Origin: Bdellovibrionales bacterium
GTDB taxonomy: Bacteria > Bdellovibrionota > UBA1018
Direction of reading: 5' to 3'
Length of the DNA stretch: 64,000 nt
Assembly: GCA_016786465.1 (NCBI GenBank)
Contig: JAEUWC010000030.1
Coordinates: 62,001-126,000, forward strand
Position 1 is the stretch's first letter; each line of letters starts with the position of its first letter. Positions 25,754 to 34,000 of this stretch are shown piece by piece. A model generated the notes under the pieces. The model was not told where the DNA came from. It made no database searches and was given only the letters and a program-made list of their open reading frames with translations. A program made the translations under genes and the position numbers.

Positions 25754-26595
25754 TTCAACGACTTCGATCTGTCTTTCAGCGTTTAAGGAACCGTCTGGTC
25801 TATGATTGGATTCTTCGTTCCTATGGGATTCGAAAGCTGAGGCAGTTGAATCAAGTGTCCGATCGCAGTCACTCTCACACCTACACTTGCTTTTATCGCT
25901 CACCCGGGCAGCTGGAAGCGCTGGTGGGTCCTGTGCTTTCAAGGATCAACACGCAGGATCTAGTGATCAACATTTATGCGTGTTCCAAGGGGGCAGAAGC
26001 GTACACGGTCGCTTCAGTGATCAGCAGCCGGCATCCTGGCTTAAGCTTTCAGATTCTTGCTTCGGACCTTCACCAGGAAACGGTCGACTATGCAAAGGCA
26101 GCGACCTACACCCAAGAAGAAGTTCACGCTTGGACTGTGAAATCAGATTTTATCGAAGCCACCTTTGACCGTGTCGGAGCCCTTTATCGGGTCAAGCCAT
26201 CTATTGCCTCGAAAGTGCAGTTCAGTAAGATCAGCCTTTTGGATCCAGCCGGATTGGCCAAGCACCATCGGCCAAGCCAACTGAATTTGATTCAAAATGT
26301 TTTCTGCCACATGAGCCCCGAAATGGTTCGACAGGCATTTGCGAACATCCTTCCTTTTGTGCAACCGGGGTCGGCGCTTTTGATGGATGGAACGCCGCTG
26401 GATCTTCGCGAAGAATTGACCGCAAATGCGGGCCTTCAACCCTTGGATTACAGGGTTCGTGAAATCCACGAATTCGCCCGAATGCACATTGGAGCAAAAT
26501 GGTGGACCTATTATTACGGCTTAGAACCTTATTGGCCCTTGGGTCGCAATCGGACACGTCGCTACAGCACGATTTTCTTTAAGGAAAAGCGATGA
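25750..26595 (+). CDS. CheR-like SAM-dependent methyltransferase
   Basis: 281 residues. The order of motifs follows CheR: VINIYACSKGAEAYTVASVI (SAM loop, relative of the AGCSTGEEPYS motif), FQILASDLHQETVDYAKAATY, and NLIQNVFCHMSPEM where CheR has CRNVLIYF. No chemoreceptor-binding N-domain is present and no chemotaxis gene is nearby, so it is not a chemotaxis enzyme. It overlaps both neighbours by 4 nt. A methyl transfer to a small molecule, sugar or protein carboxylate is the reasonable guess. Confidence 0.72.
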   Translation: MIQRLRSVFQRLRNRLVYDWILRSYGIRKLRQLNQVSDRSHSHTYTCFYRSPGQLEALVGPVLSRINTQDLVINIYACSKGAEAYTVASVISSRHPGLSFQILASDLHQETVDYAKAATYTQEEVHAWTVKSDFIEATFDRVGALYRVKPSIASKVQFSKISLLDPAGLAKHHRPSQLNLIQNVFCHMSPEMVRQAFANILPFVQPGSALLMDGTPLDLREELTANAGLQPLDYRVREIHEFARMHIGAKWWTYYYGLEPYWPLGRNRTRRYSTIFFKEKR

Positions 26596-27716
26596 TCCAA
26601 GTTCGGCGTCTAAGGAATTTCGACGAAGCCAGGGCTTACCACGGTCAGTGGAATTCCATGGTCACCGGATCGGCGGCACGGCTTGGTGTTCCTTCAGTTT
26701 TTCAAACCTTCGAGTGGAATGAAGCCTGGTGGAACGCATTTGGGAACGGCCATGAACTTTTACTTTTAGCTGCGTTCCGAGGGGATCAGCTTATTGGTGT
26801 GGCGCCTTTTATGATCAGTCGGACCTGGTTTCCCGTTCCGGGAAAGAAGATTCGATTTTTGGGCTGCCCGAATTATGCAACGGATTACGGAGCAATCATT
26901 CATGTCGCAGGCGATTTGGATGTGATTTCCGAAATCAATCGGTGGCTGGGTCAGAATTCTGAACTTTGGACGGAAATTGAACTGACGAATTTGATCGAGG
27001 GCTGCCGTGAAGTATCGGCTTTTGATCGCTGCGAAAAAGGGGGATTTCGCCGTGCGCACGCTTCTTATTATTCAGACGCCCCGACGCGTGAACTGGGAGA
27101 TGAGAAAGCCGACCAAGAAACGTTGAACAAGAAAAGTCTGAAGCGCCACACCAACTGGTTCAAAAGCCAGGGGGAATTGACTTTTAGGCATATCGATTCG
27201 GTTTCTGAAATGAAAACGCTTTTGAATCCATTTTTCGAGCAGCACATTGGGCGCAGGTCAATTACCCAGGCGCCCAGTCAGTTTCAGAATGAAAACCAAA
27301 GAAAGTTCTATCTAAGCTTGGTGGAAAGCCTGGGAAGTTTGGGTTGGTTGAAATTTTTTGAAGTAGGCTTGAACGGTCAGCCGATCGCGTTCCATATTGG
27401 GTTTGAGTTTGGCGGAAAGTACTATTGGTACAAGCCGACCTTTGACGTGAAATACACGAAGAAATCGCCCGGTGAAGTTCTTTTGAAAGGTTTGATTCAG
27501 TACGCGGTCGATCGAAAGCTTTCTGAATTTGATTTCACGGTGGGGAACGAAGGCTTCAAGTATCGATTTTCTAACCGGATCCGCAGGCTTCATCGCGTCC
27601 GGGCATTTCGAAGTCGCATCCATTACTTCTTTTTTTGGATGAATCTGAAAGCCCGTGATCTTTTGCGACCGGTGAAGCGGGTTTTATTCAAACCGAAGGA
27701 CGCTAGCGTTCATTGA
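26592..27716 (+). CDS. FemAB/CelD-like GNAT acyltransferase (XrtA-associated type)
   Basis: 374 residues. The first half contains QTFEWNEAWWNAFGNG and LLAAFRGDQLIGVAPFMI. The second half is an Acetyltransf_6 domain: FEVGLNGQPIAFHIGFEFGG, YYWYKPTFDVKYTKKSPGEV, LSEFDFTVGNEGFKYRFSN. This family includes the FemAB-type protein repeatedly found with PEP-CTERM/exosortase loci and cellulose-associated CelD. It should transfer an acyl or aminoacyl group in envelope polymer assembly. It is last in its operon, and its 3' end overlaps the convergent lipoprotein gene by 33 bases. Confidence 0.82.
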   Translation: MIQVRRLRNFDEARAYHGQWNSMVTGSAARLGVPSVFQTFEWNEAWWNAFGNGHELLLLAAFRGDQLIGVAPFMISRTWFPVPGKKIRFLGCPNYATDYGAIIHVAGDLDVISEINRWLGQNSELWTEIELTNLIEGCREVSAFDRCEKGGFRRAHASYYSDAPTRELGDEKADQETLNKKSLKRHTNWFKSQGELTFRHIDSVSEMKTLLNPFFEQHIGRRSITQAPSQFQNENQRKFYLSLVESLGSLGWLKFFEVGLNGQPIAFHIGFEFGGKYYWYKPTFDVKYTKKSPGEVLLKGLIQYAVDRKLSEFDFTVGNEGFKYRFSNRIRRLHRVRAFRSRIHYFFFWMNLKARDLLRPVKRVLFKPKDASVH

Positions 27717-28004
27717 GTGAGCGCCCGTGTCCTGAAGCGAGTAGATCGCGTCGCCGCCGCATTCTGCTGCCTTCTTTTTCATCAGTTCAACCATCGCATC
27801 CGTGTGGCCACAGCAGGCGTAAACAATGCCAATTTCTTCGTATTTTTTCTTCGGGCCCTGCGTTTGATAAATTTCGATCTGCTCTGGGGTGCGCCTCGGC
27901 GCATACAAGGATCCGACTTTCGATGTAGAAAATTGGGCGCTGGCACAACCGGATGCCAGAACGGAAATCGACGATAGTACTTTCAAGTAGTTTTTCATGA
28001 TCAT
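27684..28004 (-). CDS. Small lipoprotein, paralogue of upstream lipoprotein
   Basis: 106 residues. ATG at 28004 overlaps the upstream stop (ATGA); a second ATG two codons on is also possible. Lipobox LASGC. The domain has EIYQTQGPKKKYEEIGIVYACCGHTDAM and MKKKAAECGGDAIYSLQ. It aligns by eye with the preceding gene (IYKTVKPFKNYVELGQIS, REEAGKYGAEAIIGFG). This pattern, in which a residue pair GA/GD-A-I closes a beta-alpha fold, resembles small YbjQ/DUF4156-like lipoproteins. Function unknown. Confidence 0.75.
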   Translation of the reverse strand: MIMKNYLKVLSSISVLASGCASAQFSTSKVGSLYAPRRTPEQIEIYQTQGPKKKYEEIGIVYACCGHTDAMVELMKKKAAECGGDAIYSLQDTGAHSMNASVLRFE

Positions 28005-28420
28005 TTCTTTCGAATCATCGTACCTGAACAGTTATGGTACGAAACCGTCGTCATTTCTGGGCGCATGGTGCAAATGTTGTTCATACAAACGCGCTTCATG
28101 GTGGTTTCGGTCGCGGTGGTGCTCGAAATTCCAAAACCGATGATCGCTTCAGCCCCGTACTTGCCGGCTTCTTCGCGTAGCGATTCAAAAACACTTTCCA
28201 TGTTCACACCATTCTTGGTGCGACGGCTGATTTGGCCCAATTCGACATAGTTTTTGAATGGCTTAACGGTCTTATAAATCAGGACCTGGGATGCCGGTAC
28301 CGGGGGATAGGTCTTCTTGGGTCCTTCTTGATCGAATGGAATAATGCTGACGCCAGAACAGCCGACCAGGGTCGCGGCAAAGAGTGTCAAAACCGCGACG
28401 TTTTTCGTAAATTGGATCAA
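28001..28420 (-). CDS. Small lipoprotein, paralogue of downstream lipoprotein
   Basis: 139 residues, lipobox ATLVGC (Cys21). The core reads PASQVLIYKTVKPFKNYVEL and EEAGKYGAEAIIGFG, then a Thr/Met/Cys-rich tail (MKRVCMNNICTMRP) that may bind metal or form a disulfide. It is the first of a two-gene tandem duplication. Outer-membrane or periplasmic localisation is expected. Function unknown. Confidence 0.75.
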   Translation of the reverse strand: MIQFTKNVAVLTLFAATLVGCSGVSIIPFDQEGPKKTYPPVPASQVLIYKTVKPFKNYVELGQISRRTKNGVNMESVFESLREEAGKYGAEAIIGFGISSTTATETTMKRVCMNNICTMRPEMTTVSYHNCSGTMIRKK

Positions 28421-28435
28421 GATTGCCCCCTGAAT

Positions 28436-28464
28436 TTGCTCATGCTACACCGGCGTTCTATCCT
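28436..28464 (+). promoter_or_regulatory. tRNA-Arg promoter
   Basis: TTGCTC and TATCCT are separated by 17 bases, placing transcription start 1-2 bases before the mature tRNA. Confidence 0.6.
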
Positions 28465-28472
28465 AAATCAAC

Positions 28473-28549
<77 letters not shown>

Positions 28550-28570
28550 TTAAGCATCAGTTCAAACAGA

Positions 28571-28597
28571 AAAACAGTCCGGCGGACTGTTTTGTAC
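28571..28597 (+). terminator. Rho-independent terminator after tRNA-Arg
   Basis: A 10-bp perfect stem, AAAACAGTCC/GGACTGTTTT, has a 3-base loop (GGC), the 3' arm ending in T's. It should end the tRNA transcript, with possible read-through into the structured unit beyond. Confidence 0.75.
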
Positions 28598-28699
28598 CTT
28601 CGAGAGGAGGCGAATGGCGGAGTCACGCGGGTACCCGCTTGCGGGTGCGTGACGAGCCCGGCCTGCAGGACGAGCGCGCTAGCCGCGAGTACCGGAAGG

Positions 28700-28722
28700 C
28701 GACTCCTCTCGGGATCGCCATT
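28700..28722 (+). repeat. tRNA 3'-tail repeat, copy 2
   Basis: Exact 23-base copy of the tRNA-Arg 3' end including CCA. Could be an attachment-site duplication or an rtT-type trailing repeat. Bases 28723-28864 beyond it show no gene. Confidence 0.9.
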
Positions 28723-28864
28723 TTTCAAATCCTAACTGCTCGAAAGCAATTGAATTGTCGATATGGCGATTCTTGTCGACTGAACCCATCCCACCATTTT
28801 CAGCCTTGCGTAGAAGCTGACTGGCGCAGTTCTTTGTTCAGTTGCGCTTTGAACATTCTAGTGA

Positions 28865-29017
28865 TCACCGGACGGGGCCCTCTGGATTGGACGTTCCCCC
28901 CAGAACAAAGATCCCAAGAACCGAAAACGACAGTAGGATGAGCCCGACCAAAGGCACACCCAATACCAACGGGCGACGAAGCAAATTGCGCGCAGTGGGT
29001 TCCGTGTAGCTTCGCAT
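28865..29017 (-). CDS. 50-residue membrane protein, VirB3-like
   Basis: Starts MRSYTEPTARNLLRRPLVLG and continues VPLVGLILLSFSVLGIFVLG, then a short polar tail. The Arg-Arg-Pro-x-x-x-Gly-Val-Pro entry into one hydrophobic helix is the VirB3/TrbD entry motif of type IV secretion. The protein is about half the usual VirB3 length. It begins 3 bases after the pilin stop, with AGG in that stop region, so it is co-translated. The continuing sequence is open in another frame (VITRMFKAQLNKELRQ), so a frameshifted longer ancestor is possible. Confidence 0.6.
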   Translation of the reverse strand: MRSYTEPTARNLLRRPLVLGVPLVGLILLSFSVLGIFVLGGTSNPEGPVR

Positions 29018-29020
29018 GGG

Positions 29021-29314
29021 TTACCTGACCTGTTGATTGATCAAGTTCCACACGCCGGCTAGACCGATCAGGCAAGCAATGGCGACGACCACGCGAATGG
29101 TTTCGTTCTTTGCATTGGGATCGCCCTGAATGTGCGAAAACACGTTCTTGCCTAGGTATCCCAAGGCAAGAATCGGAAGTAGGCGTCCGGTAAAAACGCC
29201 GACTAGATTCCGAAGTGTCTGTTCAATATCCGCTGCGTGCGCAGTGTTGTGAACCAGGATCGCGGCAAACCCAATCGCGACATGAGACCGAAAAAGTATT
29301 TTTTGATTTTTCAT
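29021..29314 (-). CDS. VirB2/TrbC-like pilin
   Basis: 97 residues. A signal sequence (HVAIGFAAILVHNTAHA) is followed by two hydrophobic segments (LVGVFTGRLLPILALGYLG and VVVAIACLIGLAGVWNLI) separated by a polar loop. That is the VirB2 fold and size of type IV secretion pilins. GGGAG stands 6-7 bases before ATG. Only the small VirB3-like gene accompanies it; no VirB4 ATPase is within the window. The pair may be a remnant of an integrated element next to the tRNA or serve another two-helix membrane function. The 146 bases upstream are AT-rich with no gene. Confidence 0.7.
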   Translation of the reverse strand: MKNQKILFRSHVAIGFAAILVHNTAHAADIEQTLRNLVGVFTGRLLPILALGYLGKNVFSHIQGDPNAKNETIRVVVAIACLIGLAGVWNLINQQVR

Positions 29315-29460
29315 TTCTAGCTCCCTTTGTACGGAACTAGAGCAGGAAGAATGCCAGGGTAGATGACGGGCTAAGAGATTAATATATTTAGATTGTTAAA
29401 AATGACGTCCAGCGCAGTTAACGGAATAGTCCGATTTTCTAAGACTATTTTTCGGACAAT

Positions 29461-29928
29461 TTACAACGCATCCGGATGATCTTCCACCGGAGAAGGTCCT
29501 TCTCTCCGCTTGCGCTCGACATCTCGATATGCGGGCGACAGGAAATAACCGCGACAAATTTTCGCTCCAAGATACTCAGTGCTTTGTTTCTGAAACAGCG
29601 CAACCACAATTCCAGGTTCGCTTTTCTTCGATTCCGTAAACAAAATTCGGACCTGTTCCTTGTCGCTGACTAGGATTTTTTTACCTGGGCTATCTTTAGA
29701 GACCGCCTCACTAAGATGAAAGACCTCTTTTGAACCCTGTTGTGCACATGAAAACTTGCCCGAGGACCGGTTGCTTTCGAGGTCGAATTTAGCTGGTTCC
29801 GTGTAGGCCACCATGTCATTGCTAAAGTTTGCTGAGACGTAACCACAGCTAACGAATTGAAAGAGATGATTTTGTGTTCCGGCTAAAGCTTCTGCGCCTG
29901 CAAGATACAAGAGGATTAGGATTTGCAT
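29461..29928 (-). CDS. Secreted protein of unknown function
   Basis: 155 residues; signal peptide MQILILLYLAGAEALAGTQ. Three cysteines (SCGYVS, FSCAQQ, KICRGY), two of which could form a disulfide. The C-terminus is Arg/Glu/Pro-rich (RDVERKRREGPSPVEDHP). No family recognised. It lies in an AT-rich accessory stretch behind two Cys-rich lipoprotein genes and may belong to the same functional set. Confidence 0.6.
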   Translation of the reverse strand: MQILILLYLAGAEALAGTQNHLFQFVSCGYVSANFSNDMVAYTEPAKFDLESNRSSGKFSCAQQGSKEVFHLSEAVSKDSPGKKILVSDKEQVRILFTESKKSEPGIVVALFQKQSTEYLGAKICRGYFLSPAYRDVERKRREGPSPVEDHPDAL

Positions 29929-30000
29929 AGATTTCTACCGGGGGAAACTCATTTTTCCAGAAATCGGCCAAAGATAGCGTGAATTTCATATTGGATAAAC

Positions 30001-30444
30001 TCACTTTCCGGTCGGTTTCGTTGAATCTAGGTTAAATGTGTAATTTCCTATCTTGTCTCGAAGAGTGCAAGATGCGGCACCGATCCCTTCACACTCGATT
30101 TTTGCTCGGTAGATATCGTCGCTTTCGGGTGAAAATTTTTCGTCGTATCCGCTTGATCTAAGGCATTTTCGAGAGGTCTCGTTAAACTTCTTGGATGAGA
30201 ATGGACTATAAAGGTACTCGAGATCGAACTTGAGATCGGCCTTTCGAACAACATTAATGGTGAGCCGATCTCTTTCGTCCGACACCTTAGCTACATCTAG
30301 TCCGCTATCAGAAATACAATTTTGAATCGCATCAACTGTCGGGCGAACGAACCACCCTGACAAAACGTCTTTAGAAATCTTGTGCTGGGTGGCACACGCG
30401 CAAACGCTAGAAACCATCAGCAACCAAGTCATTCTCTGAACCAT
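30001..30444 (-). CDS. Cys-rich lipoprotein of unknown function
   Basis: 147 residues from ATG at 30444 (GGGGG just upstream). An upstream in-frame extension encodes a non-signal leader and is rejected. Signal WLLMVSSVCACATQ; the lipidated Cys is at VCAC or SVC. Later cysteines (NCISD, KCLRS, ECEGIG, SCTLRD) suggest two disulfides in a periplasmic domain. No known domain. It stands 84 bases behind the gene that overlaps the Rhs stop codon, so it could be a second immunity or accessory protein. Confidence 0.6.
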   Translation of the reverse strand: MVQRMTWLLMVSSVCACATQHKISKDVLSGWFVRPTVDAIQNCISDSGLDVAKVSDERDRLTINVVRKADLKFDLEYLYSPFSSKKFNETSRKCLRSSGYDEKFSPESDDIYRAKIECEGIGAASCTLRDKIGNYTFNLDSTKPTGK

Positions 30445-30528
30445 TGAGCCCCCGAAAGTGTAGAATATGCGTAAGAAATTCGCCAAGTTCCAACCACGTC
30501 CGGCCTGGCAACTCCACCGCCTCCGCAC

Positions 30529-31035
30529 TTACTTTCGTTCGCAACTTGAAAAAAAAGCCTTTTTTTCACCGGCCGGCTGCGCCTGAATTTTTAGGTTCCC
30601 GATCTTGGAGGAAAATTTTTTCTGAATGAGGTTAACAAATTCGTTTGTTCTAGACATGAACGCTCCTTCATCTTCGCATTTCTGCATATCTTTTGAGCAA
30701 AGTCTTCCGACTCTCATATCAATAAGGCAGCGAGTTCCAAGTTTCTGAAAAAAGATAAATGCGCCGCCGTCCTGAATTTTTTTTTCTTTCTCTAGTCGAA
30801 AGAAGACAAACCCTCGGTGGTTGCCACACTTCGAGTATGGTTCTTCTCTCAACTCAAAAACCCCACCGGCAACCGCTATTTCGTTCATTGTCTCAAGACT
30901 CTCACTCGGGCATGAGACAAACTCTCCTTCGACTCTATAAAGGATCGAGTCTGTCGGAAACTCACATCCAAAAAGACTAAAGAGTATGAAATATGTCGCT
31001 GAAGTTGCATGACGCCAACCGATGAGTCGCCTCAT
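30529..31035 (-). CDS. Cys-rich lipoprotein overlapping Rhs stop, candidate immunity protein
   Basis: 168 residues. ATG overlaps the Rhs stop codon (ATGA). Lipobox LFSLFGC. Six further cysteines (SCPSE, KCGNH, RCLID, LCSKD, KCEDE, SSCERK) predict a disulfide-bonded periplasmic fold. It has no recognisable domain, as is common for immunity proteins. Location directly downstream of a polymorphic Rhs tip is where immunity genes sit. The inference is positional; a role in folding or anchoring the Rhs protein is the alternative. Confidence 0.65.
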   Translation of the reverse strand: MRRLIGWRHATSATYFILFSLFGCEFPTDSILYRVEGEFVSCPSESLETMNEIAVAGGVFELREEPYSKCGNHRGFVFFRLEKEKKIQDGGAFIFFQKLGTRCLIDMRVGRLCSKDMQKCEDEGAFMSRTNEFVNLIQKKFSSKIGNLKIQAQPAGEKKAFFSSCERK

Positions 31036-34000
31036 TTTGAAAAAGGTCCTCCAAAACCAAAGTACTCATTTTCAACAAACGAGTACAGACCAGGTAATGG
31101 GAAGCCTGCTGCACCCAGTAAGCTAACTCCTGCTATAGGAGAGTACCCGAGAGGCAACGGGATTTCCATTCCTGCTAACCTAGTGTTGACCCATGGAATT
31201 GCCGCCCATTGAATTGAGTGCGAGGCCTCATGCTTCATCAACTTTGCGATTTCAGAGGCAGAGTATGCCACACCATTTGAACTGCCTCCAACCAAATTGA
31301 CTGGGCCAATCGACAACCCCCCGAAATCACTGATACCAGTGAGTTGCGCCGAAACGCCGGAAAATTCAACACCCGTGGGTGAATAAGCTAAGGCACCAAA
31401 GCCAAGCATTCCAAACCCTACAAGCGCGTTGAATGCAAACACTTTCGCATAGAACATTGTATCCGGATTATCATTGAGGATTACATGAACCAAAGTAGAA
31501 ACTGTTGCGAGAATGTGGGACGAAACCAGCATGTAGCCAATAGCCAATAGCCAAGGAAACCTTCCGGTTGGATCAGCAAGATTCAAAGGATTATTGAGGA
31601 CAAAAATACTACTGTTGACTACGGTCGAAGGCATCTCAGTTTTGCCGGGCTCCGGATCTTTCTGTAGGAATCTGCCTGTGTTTGGATCGTAATACCTTGC
31701 TCTGTAATAGTAGTTCCCCGTTTCCTCGTCGAACTCCCGCCCCGTGAATGCAAAATGCGTTTTCAAAGGCGGCGCAGAAGTCACTTCCAGCGAAGCCGCA
31801 TCTCGAACCGAAAGAATTTTGCCAAATGATCCGTATACGATCCGTTGTACTAGCCCCGTTTCACCATAGACTTCTGTGACTGAACCTTGCCCATCCTTCA
31901 AAAAGTAGTAGTCCCCCGCGCTTTGGGCTAACCCTTTGATTCTCCCTTGCTCGGTGATCTTTACGGCAAGAACATCATCGACCACCTCGTTTCCAGGAAC
32001 GATTCGATGAGTATAGAATGCCAAGAACTGGTTGTTTTCGTCGTACTCGGCGACGACGTTCTGGTCGTTGTACCCATACTTCCTGGTGAACGAAAGCTGA
32101 GGCGAATCGTTATCTACGACTTGCTTAATCACGCGTCGACCGATCGGGTCATAGGAATAGTAGATTTCACGAACAGGCACGGAACTACCCACTTCAAAGG
32201 GGAGCGAGTGCGTACCCGCAGGTCGATAAACTTTTACCCACTTCAACTGATTTTCACTGGTGTAGCCGAAGTTGGTGATTTCACCGGAAAGTCCAATGGG
32301 TTGCTTTGATGTCAGATTTCCATTCGCATCGTAGAAGTAGTAGAAGCGGTAATCTGAAGTTAGGCGTTGTGATTCGGAATCGTAGTTGTACTGACCGCCT
32401 TGGTCAGATTTTCTGTTGGATATCTTGTCATAGGAGAAGGTTTCGGTGGGAACGACGATAGAGTCTGAGGATGAAGGCAATAATGTCTTCAACTGTTGGT
32501 TTTTGTCGTAACCTAAAGTCAAGTCGTACATTCCAGACCGCCCGACGTTGGTTCGGGAACCAAGCAGGTCCCTTCCGTAGGTGTGCTCGACTGACGGAAC
32601 AGGACCTGAAATTTCATCATGTGAAATTTTAGTTAAGAAACTGGAACGATCATACTCGAATGAGCTTACAGAACCTTGTCTGGTGTGAGTTTCGAGGCGA
32701 CCTACCTTGTCGTAAGTGAATTCGTGCCCCTGACCGAACAGGTCTGACTGCGATTTTACCCTGCCGTAAGGGTCCAAGATAACACGCGACTGTCCGATTT
32801 GGTCAAGTCGACCGATGCTGTCGTAGCCATACCCGGTAACAACCTGAGGGTATGAAACACCTGCTTTAGAATTGAGGACCGACGAAGTCACACGCCCGAA
32901 CTGTTCGTCCAAAGTAACAGTTATCTTGAACTGGCGGTTTTCCGCCTGTTTCAACGCTCCTTCGGGATGGTATTCAAAAGTGTAGTGGTCGTCTGGAAGT
33001 ATCTTTTCGATTACTCGGTTCTGAAGGTCATAGACAAACCGTTTTTGGTTTCCGTTTGGATCTACTTCTAGTTCCATATTTCCATTGTCGTCATAACCAT
33101 AGGTCGTGGTCTTTCCCTTTTGGTCCTTCTTTTCAACAACGCGATCTAGATCATCCAAAGTGTACTCGATTGTGTTTAGCAGATGGTCCGTCACTTTCGT
33201 TAGTTTTCCGGTATCGCTGTAAGCATATTGAGTGACCTCGTCCTCGGCGGAGGTAACCTTCGTTAGCTCGTTCCAAAGGTTATAAACGTAATTTACCGAT
33301 TCACCGTTAGGATCCTTGATGTTGGTCGGATTTCCTGCCGAATCACGTGAAACGTATTCAACAACCGATGACCGCGCTGAGTCTATGCTGACGGTTTTTG
33401 TCTTTAAATTTCCAGCGCTCGAATCATACGTATATGTAGTCGTGTGTCCCAAAGCGTTTTCGACGGAAAGGATTTGGCCAAGGGGATTATACGTGTACCG
33501 CGCCAGGACCCCAGATAGCTGATCTGACGTCTCAGTCTCAAGTCCTGTTACTGGATCGTAGGTATGCGTCGTAAGCAGGAGCGTGGGTGATAGCTCTGTA
33601 ACAATCTGTCCATACGAGTTATAGGTTTTCGTCCTTCGGATCCCTGTCAAGCTATCTCGCTCACTAAGAAGGTCGCCTGTTACTGGGTCGTAGACATTTT
33701 CAAGCTTGCTGTCCCAACGGTCGTCTCCCAACAAGTCGGGCGTGCCGCTGTCTCTATAGTTTCGATAGACTGCCGTCAGGCGGCCCCTTGCGTCACGTTC
33801 GATCTTCGTAACAAGCCCGTTTGTACCCTCGATCAGAGAAATATATCCGGAATCATCTGCCTTTAGCTTGGTTTCAATCCCTTTCGCGTCCTTGATTATG
33901 TTCGCAATTTCATTACTGCGAACATTCTTTAAAGTTCCAGTCTTTCCTTCACCGTCATAGTGATTGGATGCCGTCGCAGAACCCATATCGTTGATGACCA

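Larger units (their letters stand above)
28552..28722 (+). other. Structured unit bounded by tRNA tail repeats (rtT-like)
   Basis: No gene. After the terminator hairpin, CGAGAGGAGgCG (28601-28612) can pair with the second tail copy (28700-28711, one mismatch). Inside it GTCACGC/GCGTGAC (28622-28628 with 28647-28653) encloses ACCCGC-TT-GCGGGT. A CCTGCAGG palindrome follows. The spacing of the tail copies (171 bases) and the tail length recall the rtT repeats behind Escherichia coli tyrT, which carry 19 bases of the tRNA 3' end in 178-base units. The same strand could also pair with the tRNA's own 3' half. Confidence 0.6.

Noticed and set aside
28552-28722. CRISPR array
   Set aside because: Only two copies of a tRNA tail and no regularly spaced identical repeats; no cas genes in the window.
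28800-29075. 91-codon minus frame overlapping pilin and VirB3-like gene
   Set aside because: The other frame gives the VirB3-like RRPLVLGVP helix and is spaced 3 bases from the pilin stop; this frame lacks any such signal. A relic of a frameshift remains possible.
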